In this document: piece by piece, positions 8,973-17,269 of the stretch
Layout: each line of letters starts with the position of its first letter
How positions within the stretch are numbered: position 1 is the stretch's first letter
Source: Verrucomicrobiales bacterium
Lineage (GTDB): Bacteria > Verrucomicrobiota > Verrucomicrobiia > Verrucomicrobiales > SLCJ01
Direction of reading: 5' to 3'
Length of the DNA stretch: 35,284 bases
Assembly: GCA_024636835.1 (NCBI GenBank)
Contig: JAGXGH010000129.1
Coordinates: 1-35,284, forward strand
Translations under genes and position numbers: made by a program
Notes under the pieces: model-generated
Told to the model about the DNA's origin: nothing
What the model saw: the letters and a program-made list of their open reading frames with translations, nothing else
Database searches by the model: none

Positions 8973-9133
8973 GTGACTTTCGACCGCCCTAATGCTTGGC
9001 GGGTTCGAACCGAAGGTTCGAGCGCAGCGTTTGCTTTTGCAAACAATCTCCCACCTGAGTCTCCGCAGGAGGCTCCACTTTGGCACAGACCCCATAGGGT
9101 CAATCCGACAAGCGGCTCCATCTTTTAAAAAGT

Positions 9134-9166
9134 GCCCAAGTTCCCTGTGAGCTTGGGCATTTTTTG
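9134..9166 (+). terminator. rho-independent terminator of the tRNA (second copy)
   Basis: Same stem and loop as the first copy (9134-9140 with 9152-9158) and the same T run. It follows the second tRNA tail at 9102-9120. Confidence 0.8.
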
Positions 9167-9358
9167 TGGCTTTCGACCGTTCTCACGCTTGTCGGGTTCG
9201 AGCCGAAGGTTCGAGCCCGGCGTTTGCGTTAACAAAGAACACTCAACCGAATCTCCGCATGAAGAACGGGGGCTATCGATATCGTAACCGGCGATTTCTT
9301 TCCAATCTCATCGTTGCTCGTCCGTTGTTCTGCTGGCAACGCTCACCGTCACTCTCTA

Positions 9359-11149
9359 CTATTTCGGCCAGACTTTGAGATAGACGGACTCATCGGAAGG
9401 TGCCGCAAAAGGTCCGGCGGCGGGATGTTTGGCTGCGCGGGCTTTTTCGAAGTAGTCTTGGTCGATGGTGAAGCCGGATCCATCCGCTTGCTTAAACGGC
9501 AGGCCGGAGATCACGGTGCGCCCGAGGGACTCGCTGGTAACGATGCTCCGGTCCTTGTCATCGCTTGTCGTCTCACCGGTGCCGAATTTAAGATAGATCC
9601 CGTCTTCTTTTCGAACCAGATTCACTCCGGCGGTGGAGAGGCAGTTTCCTTCGATCTTCATATTCTCGAACTCGTCGTAGGCAGACAGATCGATATCATT
9701 GAGGTAGAGGTTGTTGAGAAAACGACTGTCGCCGCAGGGTGTATTATGGAGGCCGGCGATCTCGGTGGAGTGGGCTTTGAGATATGGGGTCTCCCGTTTT
9801 TGGGGATGGATATCACGAACCTGTCCCGCAAAAAGATTGTGCACATAGGCTGCACCGGTGGACCAGTCGCGCAGGGATTTCTCCGAGAGGAAAATGTTAT
9901 TATCGATCAGGAAAGGGCCGTGGTTGACCTCCACAAAGAGGTCCTGATCTTCATTCTCATGCATGAGGTTACCGGTCACCCGTGTGCCTTGCGCCATCCA
10001 GTCGAGCCAAATGCCGCCAAAGCCGCCACAACGGTAGATATGGTTTTGGCTGATCAGGGTATCGACGGCCCCGTGAAATTTGATACCGGCCATTTCAGCT
10101 CCACTGAACATCTCCCGCATGTTGATGTCGGAAATCATGTTGCCGGTGATCGTGCTGAAGGCCGCGCCCATCGAGCCGACGATCCCGGCCTGCTCGCAGT
10201 CGGTGATGTGATTACTCCGAACGATGTGGGAGCCGATCTTTTCCTTCGACCAGCCGAGTGCCAGTGCCCGTTTGATCGTCTCGACGTAGCCTTCGGCGGA
10301 GTTGGCGGATGTATTGTCATACTCATCGCCGTGTTTGCCCAAGGTGATGCCGGTGCAAATCGAGTAGCGGATGACATTGTCCTCAATGATCCAGCCCTTG
10401 GACCAGTGGGTGCCGATCAGGCCGACCTGCTCGGCGGTGGGTGGCGCCCAGTTCGGCGCGGCCTGTTCCATGGTGAAGCCCCGCACCGTGATGTAATTGA
10501 TGCCCGTCGTCTCAGGATAGAAGACCGCTTCCCGGACATTGATCTCGATCGTGTGTTCGTTCGGGTCGATGCCTTTGAACTGGGCGTAAATGGTGGTGTT
10601 CTGCTCATCCACCTCGCCGAACCAGAGCGCATCGTCGCCCGCCGGTTTGAGAACATCCTCAAGGGAGGCCGCCTCCTTTAACCAATGCCCGTCCAGATAA
10701 ACGGTGCCGACGTGATACTTGCGCCCGCTTTTTTCCGGGAGAGGGCGAAACCAGTCGCCGGCCACCTGAGTCTTATAGGGATTAAAATCGCCGAAGAACT
10801 TATTGGGGATGATTGACTTCCATGTGTCATTCTCGACCGCATGCCAGCGCTCAATGACTTCAGAACCCTTGATCACGACAGCGGCGCCCAGTGCGGCCTG
10901 ATAAACGATGCGCTGAGTGTCGGATCTGCCCCCGCGCGGCGGGATGATGCGCTCCCGGTAGATGCCTTCATGCACCGTAATGACATCTCCAGGCTGGGCC
11001 AGATTAGCGGCATGCTGAATATTGCGGAACGGTGCCTCGCTCGTGCCGGCATTGGTATCGTCGCCGTCCACCGAAACATGAAACTCAGCGGCAAAAGCGG
11101 ACAATGCAGTGATAAGGAGAACGAGCAGGGATCTAGTTGTATGTTTCAT
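9359..11149 (-). CDS. secreted right-handed parallel beta-helix protein
   Basis: 596 residues from ATG 11149 (an ATG at 11155 would add two). Residues 1-20 are a signal peptide (SLLVLLITALSAFA). The mature N-terminus FHVSVDGDDTNAGTSEAPFRNIQHAANLAQPGDVITVHEGIY, given here in pieces as FHVSVDGDDTNAG and PGDVITVHEGIYRE, is the DUF1565 entry of the pectate-lyase-like fold. It is followed by many short N-rich turns (IIEDNVIRYS, IVRSNHITDCE, ITGNMISDI, LISQNHIYRC, VTGNLMHENE) spaced about 22-30 residues apart, as in beta-helix coils. Members cleave or bind acidic polysaccharides, but the catalytic residues cannot be assigned by eye. It probably acts outside the cytoplasm on complex glycans. Neighbours do not fix the substrate. 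Confidence 0.9.
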   Translation of the reverse strand: MKHTTRSLLVLLITALSAFAAEFHVSVDGDDTNAGTSEAPFRNIQHAANLAQPGDVITVHEGIYRERIIPPRGGRSDTQRIVYQAALGAAVVIKGSEVIERWHAVENDTWKSIIPNKFFGDFNPYKTQVAGDWFRPLPEKSGRKYHVGTVYLDGHWLKEAASLEDVLKPAGDDALWFGEVDEQNTTIYAQFKGIDPNEHTIEINVREAVFYPETTGINYITVRGFTMEQAAPNWAPPTAEQVGLIGTHWSKGWIIEDNVIRYSICTGITLGKHGDEYDNTSANSAEGYVETIKRALALGWSKEKIGSHIVRSNHITDCEQAGIVGSMGAAFSTITGNMISDINMREMFSGAEMAGIKFHGAVDTLISQNHIYRCGGFGGIWLDWMAQGTRVTGNLMHENEDQDLFVEVNHGPFLIDNNIFLSEKSLRDWSTGAAYVHNLFAGQVRDIHPQKRETPYLKAHSTEIAGLHNTPCGDSRFLNNLYLNDIDLSAYDEFENMKIEGNCLSTAGVNLVRKEDGIYLKFGTGETTSDDKDRSIVTSESLGRTVISGLPFKQADGSGFTIDQDYFEKARAAKHPAAGPFAAPSDESVYLKVWPK

Positions 11150-11512
11150 CGACATGAAAATGAGTTTGCCTCGTCATATTGAATGACCACCACCACTGTG
11201 CGTCCACTTAAATCGGAGTTTGCAAGGTAACCGACCCGATCAGACCGGAAAGTACAAGCAGGCGGATTTGGCATAAATTTGGCCGCTCAGTGACTTCTTC
11301 GCATAGTCTCGCAGGCCGGAAAGTCCAGAGTGAGCGCTGATAAAGGGAATCACCTGACAATTGTGTCCCATCGATGCCAGCGATGAAGTGCTGCCGTCCC
11401 GTATTGAATTTTAGAATGTGCATGAGGCGGTCATACTTTTCACGAAAGCCATAACCACCAAAAGAGGCTACCTCTCCGCCTCAAAGGAGGCGGAAGACCA
11501 ATACAAAATCGA
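11150..11512. other. intergenic stretch with hairpin and uncertain gene remnant
   Basis: A minus-strand frame runs from just after TGA 11483-11485 to 11208 (containing YGFREKYDRLMHILKFN and HFIAGIDGTQLSG). It reads more like protein than chance at its start and degenerates later (many Cys, Arg and Leu). I recognise no family and treat it as a possible remnant. A perfect 8-bp hairpin (TCCGCCTC, loop AAAG, GAGGCGGA; 11475-11494) lies 19 bases past the M42 peptidase stop and may end its transcript, although no T run follows. Confidence 0.35.
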
Positions 11513-12742
11513 CTACTTCACCGACTTCACGAGGTCGAGCCTTGGATGATTATTCTTCAAATCATCGCAGCTCAGCCCTTTGTTGCCGTTCATGCCGTCC
11601 ATCTCGCGCAGAGCGGCCTCGATACCGTGAATTGCGGCCAGAACGTCGCCGGTATGCCCCGTCTCGGTAATGGTATGCATGTTTCGAATGGGGAATCCAA
11701 TTGACGTCGCCGCACTGTCGATACCGGCAAGAGCGGCTGCCATCGCGTCGGTGCCGGTGTCGCGGCCTGCGAAATCGTGTTGATAAGGCACGCCGGCATC
11801 GTTACATGCGGAGATGATCAGACTGTTCAGGTATTCGCTAGTGATCGACCCATGAGTAATGGTGAACCCTTTGCCCATGGCTTGGGAGTTCATCTTTTTC
11901 GATCCGATATTTGGCGCGGCATCATAATCGTGGTTCACGTCCGTTCCGAGGAGGATATCTGGTTTCAACTCACCGGCGAGCGCAGCGGCACCAAAGCGCC
12001 CAATCTCTTCGTGGGTGGCGATGGTAAAGAGTATGCGCAGGTTTTTCAGCTTCTTCTTCGCCAGCAATGCGGCGATCTCCGCAACCACGAAACACCCGAG
12101 GCCATTGTCTAAATAGGCACCATAAAAAGAATCATCACTAAACCCTCGCTTGATCGGTCGGTCGAGGATGATGGGATCTCCCGGACGAATTCCCAGCTCT
12201 TCGAGACGCTCCTTGGACTTGTCGCCGTGCATCTGCAACTCCAGATAGATTTGCTCTTGTTTGATGCCTTTCTCACCCGTGCGCTGTGCGGGTTCGGAAA
12301 AATGAATGGCACCCATGGCTTCGATGGTTCCGCCTTCGATGACGCGGAACTCACCTGGCTTCTTGGGGTTCTGGGAGAACAATTTTACCTCGTGACCGAC
12401 GATCACATTCGGCAGGAAAGAATCGGTGTTGATCCAGATTTTCCCATCACTGCTGATGCTGCGCACTTGCATGCGGATCTTGTCGGAATGGCCGATGATC
12501 ATCACTGACGTACGCTCGTCTTCGCCTGGATGGGTATCGAGAACGATTCCTGCGTTGCCCTTGAATTGATGGATTCCCCACCCCTTCGGCATGAACGATT
12601 CGAAGTGTGGTTTGATCACACCGTATGTCATCGCAGCCTCGAGACCGATGGGGCTCGGAGCGGCGAGAATGTCGCGCATCAGGGCGAATTGTTTGGCGGG
12701 CATGGGCTTTGCCCATGGTTTGGTGTTGGTTTTTTTTGCCAT
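11513..12742 (-). CDS. M42-family metallo-aminopeptidase
   Basis: 409 residues, close to the 340-400 usual for the M42/FrvX family. These are cytoplasmic, often very large oligomeric, two-metal aminopeptidases acting on peptides. Metal and catalytic motifs appear in the expected order: IIGHSDKIRM (first His and Asp), YLDNGLGCFV (bridging Asp), IATHEEIGRFGAAAL (catalytic Glu pair), LGTDVNHDYDAAPN (Asp) and the late His near HTITETGHTGD. The region between the first two motifs is longer than in textbook members and is highly charged, so substrate preference may differ. It stands alone on the minus strand, with its own hairpin downstream and a non-Shine-Dalgarno start. Confidence 0.9.
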   Translation of the reverse strand: MAKKTNTKPWAKPMPAKQFALMRDILAAPSPIGLEAAMTYGVIKPHFESFMPKGWGIHQFKGNAGIVLDTHPGEDERTSVMIIGHSDKIRMQVRSISSDGKIWINTDSFLPNVIVGHEVKLFSQNPKKPGEFRVIEGGTIEAMGAIHFSEPAQRTGEKGIKQEQIYLELQMHGDKSKERLEELGIRPGDPIILDRPIKRGFSDDSFYGAYLDNGLGCFVVAEIAALLAKKKLKNLRILFTIATHEEIGRFGAAALAGELKPDILLGTDVNHDYDAAPNIGSKKMNSQAMGKGFTITHGSITSEYLNSLIISACNDAGVPYQHDFAGRDTGTDAMAAALAGIDSAATSIGFPIRNMHTITETGHTGDVLAAIHGIEAALREMDGMNGNKGLSCDDLKNNHPRLDLVKSVK

Positions 12743-12853
12743 AAAATGAAGAAGTTACAGGAGTGGTTCGTCCTAATTAGGGTGAGTGGGTGAAACCTCG
12801 CCACCGAGCATGATTTGCCAAGCTAGACTGAACTTGTTACACTCTCAACCGCT

Positions 12854-13303
12854 ATGAAACTGCATTCCTTTTCATCTTTTGCTAAACACTTGGCAATCAT
12901 CATCGGCTCCATAGCTTTGGCTGCCCCGTCATTGGCAGCTGAACGAAAAATCGACGTCTGGTATGATGGCGAAGGAAATCCGCGCCGTGTTACTGTTGTC
13001 CAATCAAATGGCACAACCACTCTGATAGAAATCGATGCGGAAAACCCAAAGGTGTGGAGAGAACAACTCAAAGAGCTCGGTGTGGATGTGAGTATCTTTG
13101 GTCAGGAGACACTTCCCGACACCGAGCAGCTGGGGAATGCACATCAGTTGATGCAGTATCGCGGGTTCGACCGCAGCTCCCTGCCCGATAGCACGTATTT
13201 CAACTATGGCTTTGGATATCCAGTCTATCGTTTTCCACGCGGCGGTGGACATTACTGCCGCCCCTATCACCCACGCGGTGGCGGGTTGATCTTTAAGTTC
13301 TAG
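12854..13303 (+). CDS. small secreted protein of unknown function
   Basis: 149 residues with a clear signal peptide (HLAIIIGSIALAAPSLAA, cleavage near residue 29). The mature part starts ERKIDVWYDGEGNPRRVTVVQ and ends in a Gly/Arg/Tyr/Pro-rich tail (FPRGGGHYCRPYHPRGGG). No family recognised. A weak promoter-like pair (TTGCCA 12815-12820, 17 bases, TACACT 12838-12843) ends only 10 bases before the ATG, so transcription from it would give a nearly leaderless message. A strong two-way terminator follows the stop. Coding is supported by the signal peptide and the terminator. Confidence 0.75.
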   Translation: MKLHSFSSFAKHLAIIIGSIALAAPSLAAERKIDVWYDGEGNPRRVTVVQSNGTTTLIEIDAENPKVWREQLKELGVDVSIFGQETLPDTEQLGNAHQLMQYRGFDRSSLPDSTYFNYGFGYPVYRFPRGGGHYCRPYHPRGGGLIFKF

Positions 13304-13305
13304 AC

Positions 13306-13352
13306 ACAAAAAAAAGCGCCGGCAGAGAAAACTCCGCCGGCGCTTCTGTTTT
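13306..13352. terminator. bidirectional rho-independent terminator
   Basis: GCGCCGGC (13316-13323) pairs with GCCGGCGC (13336-13343), extended by AA/TT. There is an A run on the left and a T-rich stretch on the right, so it can end both converging genes: the secreted protein to the left and the prepilin to the right. Confidence 0.9.
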
Positions 13353-13372
13353 ATTTGATCAAATCGTGTCGA

Positions 13373-14071
13373 TTATTTCAAGGTGGGGTCGAGCACGTCG
13401 CGTGTTGTGTAAGCCGCGGTGAAGGCATTCTTGCTGCCTGTTCCGAGGTTTTCCAACTTGGACGCAGTGTCGGTGCTCTCAAGCGTAAGCGCTTCCGCTT
13501 TGCCGGAAACGGTCACGAGAACGACCTTACCACCAGACCAAGTGCGGCCTTTGTCAGAGGTTCCTGCGAGGGTAGGATCCCAGGTTGGGTCCCAGCCTCC
13601 GCTGACCGAGTTCTCCCACGCGAGTGGTGTGGAACCCTTCATGGTCTGTGTGCCGTTACCGAGCACTGCCCAGTGGACGCCACCGTCAGCGCTGGAAAAC
13701 GCATCGGTGAATGTAGGAGCCTCACCGATGTATTTATCCAGAACGACGGGACTGTTATCGACACCGAAGTCGGTTTCATCCGAGCTGTATTCACGCACCA
13801 TGAACTCACGGAAAACGTCTTCAGCACTGGTGAATGTTCCACCGTTCTTCATTTCATCACCGACCTGTGGAAATCTGCCATTGTTGTCTGAGGCATAGCC
13901 CGTCATCGCATTGAAGACGTTCTTGGCCACGGCGACGGTTTTGGTGACACGCGCGTTCTCGATGAACTTGCTATATCCGGAGAAGCTGATGGTAGCCAGC
14001 ACGCCGATAATGGTGATCACCACCAATAGTTCGATCAGGGTGAAACCCTGCTTATTTAGATGTTTTTTCAT
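13373..14071 (-). CDS. type IV prepilin-like / type II secretion pseudopilin-like protein
   Basis: 232 residues. The N-terminus MKKHLNKQGFTLIELLVVI is a textbook prepilin leader: cleavage after Gly9, methylated Phe10, Glu at +5 (Glu14), then a 20-residue hydrophobic helix. The rest resembles the Verrucomicrobia/Planctomycetes single-gene pseudopilins: NNGRFP in the first loop and a mixed beta C-terminal domain with WAVLGNG and a GGK near the end. Such proteins are inserted by the prepilin peptidase and either build a pseudopilus or decorate the envelope; no secretion ATPase or peptidase gene is nearby. The region before the start is a T-rich repeat in the plus strand (TTTG units), and an AT-rich palindrome lies 113 bases upstream. 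Confidence 0.92.
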   Translation of the reverse strand: MKKHLNKQGFTLIELLVVITIIGVLATISFSGYSKFIENARVTKTVAVAKNVFNAMTGYASDNNGRFPQVGDEMKNGGTFTSAEDVFREFMVREYSSDETDFGVDNSPVVLDKYIGEAPTFTDAFSSADGGVHWAVLGNGTQTMKGSTPLAWENSVSGGWDPTWDPTLAGTSDKGRTWSGGKVVLVTVSGKAEALTLESTDTASKLENLGTGSKNAFTAAYTTRDVLDPTLK

Positions 14072-14183
14072 TTTATTTATTTTGTTTTGTTTTGTTTTTC
14101 TATGATTCCGGATGCATCGGCAAAACTAGCGTCTGACATCACGGGCTTGTGTTATGAAGTGGTAAAGGCCTGAATGACAAGCA

Positions 14184-14207
14184 TTTTCACCATTTACATG
14201 GTAAAAA
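14184..14207. promoter_or_regulatory. AT-rich palindrome between dgkA and the prepilin gene
   Basis: TTTTCACCAT, loop TTAC, ATGGTAAAAA: 10-bp arms with one mismatch. It could be an operator for the prepilin gene or a weak terminator for dgkA. No decisive evidence for either. Confidence 0.35.
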
Positions 14208-14265
14208 ATTTTGCCTCATTTGTCAAGACTCTCCGCAGGTATCTTCGATCGCGCAAAAATTGCGT

Positions 14266-14640
14266 TCATTCGCAGCCCAAATGGTCGATAATAGGCCGCA
14301 GATAGAGCATCACTCCAGCCGTCGCCGCGGCGATCGCAACCACAAGGACGGCCGCCGCAGAAATGTCCTTCACGCGGCCGATTTTCGGGTCATTTTCCGA
14401 CTGAACAATATCCGCAAGCCTCTCTATCGCCGTATTTATCAGCTCGGTAGCGATAACCATGCCCCAAATCACCACCAATGCGATCCACTGCCAGATCGCG
14501 AATTCCAGATACGCGGCAAGCCCTGCGGAAAGCAGCAGAATGATCACGTGCCAACGTAAATTTGCCTCGCTCCGCCATGCGGCACCAAGACCGCGCGCCG
14601 CATGTCCAACCGATTTCCACCACTTGATCAAACTGGTCAT
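14266..14640 (-). CDS. dgkA: diacylglycerol/undecaprenol kinase, DgkA family
   Basis: 124 residues from ATG 14640 (a TTG at 14646 would add two). The family is a three-helix trimeric membrane kinase that phosphorylates diacylglycerol or, in many bacteria, undecaprenol. The signature is present: ELINTAIERLADIV followed by the KDISAAAVLV block, with hydrophobic segments at about 33-48, 52-68 and 98-115. An N-terminal amphipathic stretch with WRSEANLRWH is also typical. The neighbouring class A penicillin-binding protein fits a role in recycling the lipid carrier used for cell-wall synthesis, though the two genes are not an obvious operon: a small plus-strand gene lies between them. Confidence 0.92.
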   Translation of the reverse strand: MTSLIKWWKSVGHAARGLGAAWRSEANLRWHVIILLLSAGLAAYLEFAIWQWIALVVIWGMVIATELINTAIERLADIVQSENDPKIGRVKDISAAAVLVVAIAAATAGVMLYLRPIIDHLGCE

Positions 14641-14737
14641 TCGCAACAGATACTAGCCAAGGTCACACACTTCCACTATCTTTTCCGTGCATTGTGGCCC
14701 ACGCACTCTTATTGTTGCCAAACACCCCTGATAGCAG

Positions 14738-14965
14738 ATGCAACCTTCCAACAACCAACAGCCTTCAGAACGAAACCGCTTCAAACCGAAGCAATCGTTC
14801 GACGAATACCGGCTGAAGCATGGACCGGAGAACCGCTACTACAAAAGCTTCAGCGATCCAGTAAGCGACAAAGTCTCGACTCGCCGACGCACGCAAATCA
14901 TCCTTGCGTTTATCGCTATTTTCATCGCGGTCGCCGTGACCTTCGTCATCACTCGTAACATGTAA
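14738..14965 (+). CDS. small single-pass membrane protein
   Basis: 75 residues: a very polar N-terminus rich in Asn, Gln, Arg and Lys (SFDEYRLKHGPENRYYKSF) and a C-terminal transmembrane helix (IILAFIAIFIAVAVTFVIT), making it a tail-anchored type protein with the N-terminus in the cytoplasm. No family recognised. It is divergent from dgkA (97 bases between starts), and its stop is 13 bases from the 3' end of the converging penicillin-binding protein. Support comes from the charge/hydrophobic layout and the tight packing against its neighbours. Confidence 0.65.
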   Translation: MQPSNNQQPSERNRFKPKQSFDEYRLKHGPENRYYKSFSDPVSDKVSTRRRTQIILAFIAIFIAVAVTFVITRNM

Positions 14966-14977
14966 AAAAAGGGATCT

Positions 14978-17158
14978 CTAATCACGGCTGAAGGTGCGTT
15001 CGAGAAATGACCGCTTGTCGTCGTGTCGTTGTTTACACGTTTCTTTCGGCGTCAGCTCACCTGGCATTTCAAGAGTGGAAACTATTCCGGCCTGCCGGCA
15101 AAACTTACTCGGGCGCAGTCCGGTTTGTCCACAAAGCTCGACTTTGTTCATCGCCCCGGCAAACCCCAGCTTGCCCATTGGATACTTCTTCGCCTCGGCA
15201 GCTTTCATCACCGCAGTCCACACGGGGAGTGCCAGACGACTCCCATAGCCACCGGAAATCGTCCGCTCGTTTTGATCAAGCCCAACCCACACGCCTGCCG
15301 TAAGTGACTGGGAAAACCCCACGAACCACGCATCGCGATAGTCGTTTGTAGTACCTGTTTTCCCTCCTGCGGGCGCACGGAATCCCAGCGCACGAGCACT
15401 CGAACCCGTCCCGGAGTCCATCGTTTTTTCGAGAATCCGCCCAGTCATCACCGCAGCTCCCGGCGAGACGGCGCGATACCCCATGATGCCGGATCGGTAA
15501 ACCGTCTTCCCGTCCTTGGTGAGTATTTTACTAATTACGTAAGGTTGATGAAGAAACCCACCATTTGGGAAAATCGTGTAGGCCGTAACGATATTTTTCA
15601 GCGTCTGTTCAAACGTTCCGAGGTAAATCGCGGGACGTCTTGGTATATCACCCAGCCCAAGGCTGTCAGCAGTCTTCAGGACATTGTCCAAGCCCGCATA
15701 GTTGCCGACGCGAACAGTCATCGTGTTGCGCGATTGAATCAGCCCCACTTCAGCCGGCTGCACACCGAGAGATTTTCCATCGGAGTTGGACGGTCTCCAA
15801 TTACCGGCACCGGCGATATTATCTCCAGGCTGGATCGGGCCGTCGTCGACCGGCTGGCGAGGGAGTAGCCCACGGTTAAACGCCGTCGCATACACGATAG
15901 GTTTAAAGATCGACCCAACCTGTCGCTTCGCCTGTGTCGCGCGGTTGTATTCGCTATCTCGAAGGTCGCGCCCACCGACAATCGCGCGAATACCGCCAGT
16001 ATCGTTATCGATCACCACCACCGAGCCCTGCAGGTAGCGAGGGTTCACTCGCTTCCCTTCGGCATCGCGCCCGCGGAATTCTGACTTCTTTTGGTGACGG
16101 TAGCCGGAAAGATTTTCGATCGATAACAGATGATTGTTCAGCGCGTCGAATGCAGCGCGTTGAAGGTCGAGATCAATCGTTGTGAAGATCTGCAAGCCAC
16201 CTGCGGCTATTTCTTCATCTTCAAGAAATAGATCCAACTCCCGACGGACGATATCCATCTCATAAGTATCATTGATGACCCGACGCTCCGGCGGGCGAAT
16301 ATGCATCGGCGCAGTTTTCGCTTTCTTTGCGTCGTCCGCACTGATCCCACCAGTCGCCACCATGCGGTCCAGCACCTCACTCATCTGTGCTTTCGCCGCA
16401 TCAATATCCCGAAAAGGCGAGAACGGCGTGGGCCCTCGAATGATGCCAGCCAACATCGCGGCCTCGGACAAATTCAGGTCAGCCGCGTGCTTTTCAAAAT
16501 ACACTTCACTGGCACGCTCGATGCCGTAAATACCACTGCCATAGTAAATCAGATTGGAATACGCTTCGAGCAACTGATCTTTCGAATACTTTGCCTCAAG
16601 ACGTCGGGCAATCATCACCTCGACCAACTTTCGATGGAAGGTTTTCTCCTTCAGCCCGAATCGGTTTCTCGCCAGCTGCATGGTTAAGGTGCTCGCTCCT
16701 TGGACGACTGAGCGCTCCTTGATATTGCGCAGAGCCGCTCGCGCCACACCGAAGTAATCCACTCCTCCATGTTCATAAAACCGACTATCCTCACGCGCCA
16801 AAAGCGCATCGATAAACAAGGGCGAAATCCTCGCACGAGTCACTGTCTTTCGGTTCTCCCCATGCAGCGATCCGATCTCCCTGCCGCTGATATCCAGCAC
16901 CAGCGAGCGCTCCGGCATCTGCGAAATATCCGAAAGATCATAGGTCGCCGCAATCCGCGAGTAGATGAACAACACTGCTGCCATGCAGGCAAATCCAATG
17001 ATGCATAGCCACAGCACCGCACGCCCAAGCCTCGCGCGCAGGGTGGTCTTCTTTTTCCGACGCCGCGTCTGCTTACGCTTTGCCGGAGCCTTGCGCTTCG
17101 CCGCGGTCTTCTTACGCGGCGATTTACGTTTGGCAGTTTTCTTTCTAGGGGATGGCAT
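14978..17158 (-). CDS. class A penicillin-binding protein (peptidoglycan transglycosylase and transpeptidase)
   Basis: 726 residues from ATG 17158 (TTG at 17167 is less likely). A Lys/Arg-rich cytoplasmic tail of about 40 residues precedes a transmembrane helix (about 45-67). The GT51 glycosyltransferase domain follows, with catalytic Glu near 123 in REDSRFYEHGG and the second motif QGASTLTMQLARN. The transpeptidase domain carries Ser416 in GSIFKP (SxxK), SRN at 476-478 (SxN) and KTGT at 600-603. It polymerises and cross-links peptidoglycan on the outer face of the inner membrane. The C-terminus ends soon after the domain (CGQTGLRPSKFC with two Cys) without the extra domain of some PBP1 proteins. 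The GGAG before the start is only 3 bases away. Confidence 0.95.
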   Translation of the reverse strand: MPSPRKKTAKRKSPRKKTAAKRKAPAKRKQTRRRKKKTTLRARLGRAVLWLCIIGFACMAAVLFIYSRIAATYDLSDISQMPERSLVLDISGREIGSLHGENRKTVTRARISPLFIDALLAREDSRFYEHGGVDYFGVARAALRNIKERSVVQGASTLTMQLARNRFGLKEKTFHRKLVEVMIARRLEAKYSKDQLLEAYSNLIYYGSGIYGIERASEVYFEKHAADLNLSEAAMLAGIIRGPTPFSPFRDIDAAKAQMSEVLDRMVATGGISADDAKKAKTAPMHIRPPERRVINDTYEMDIVRRELDLFLEDEEIAAGGLQIFTTIDLDLQRAAFDALNNHLLSIENLSGYRHQKKSEFRGRDAEGKRVNPRYLQGSVVVIDNDTGGIRAIVGGRDLRDSEYNRATQAKRQVGSIFKPIVYATAFNRGLLPRQPVDDGPIQPGDNIAGAGNWRPSNSDGKSLGVQPAEVGLIQSRNTMTVRVGNYAGLDNVLKTADSLGLGDIPRRPAIYLGTFEQTLKNIVTAYTIFPNGGFLHQPYVISKILTKDGKTVYRSGIMGYRAVSPGAAVMTGRILEKTMDSGTGSSARALGFRAPAGGKTGTTNDYRDAWFVGFSQSLTAGVWVGLDQNERTISGGYGSRLALPVWTAVMKAAEAKKYPMGKLGFAGAMNKVELCGQTGLRPSKFCRQAGIVSTLEMPGELTPKETCKQRHDDKRSFLERTFSRD

Positions 17159-17269
17159 TCGCTCCAAGGAAACGCGATTCCTCTGCTCCGGTCAATCGGA
17201 TCATGCAAGACATTGCATTCAGCGATCAATCTGAATTGACCAGCGTCCGGATCGGATGGACGATGCTTC

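Larger units (their letters stand above)
8910..9262 (+). repeat. tandem duplication (192-bp period) of the tRNA-Thr tail plus terminator
   Basis: AATCCGACAAGCGGCTCCA occurs at 8910-8928 and again at 9102-9120. After each copy comes a near-identical stretch: the hairpin of GCCCAAG and CTTGGGC, ATTTTTTGTG, CTTTCGACCG, GGTTCG blocks and GCGTTTGC. Similarity fades around 9065 in the first copy and 9262 in the second. A further short piece of the same tail (GGCTCCACTTT) sits at 9071-9081. The simplest reading is two successive integration or excision events at the same tRNA end. Confidence 0.75.

Noticed and set aside
9314..10681. 455-codon open frame on the plus strand
   Set aside because: It is the mirror of the beta-helix gene on the minus strand, which has a signal peptide and family motifs. 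The plus frame has no family match and is rich in Gly, Val and Asp as expected for an antisense frame of a GC-rich gene.
11208..11423. 71-codon minus-strand frame as a gene
   Set aside because: Its second half has a composition typical of non-coding sequence, there is no family match and no start signal. Noted only as a possible remnant in the intergenic entry.
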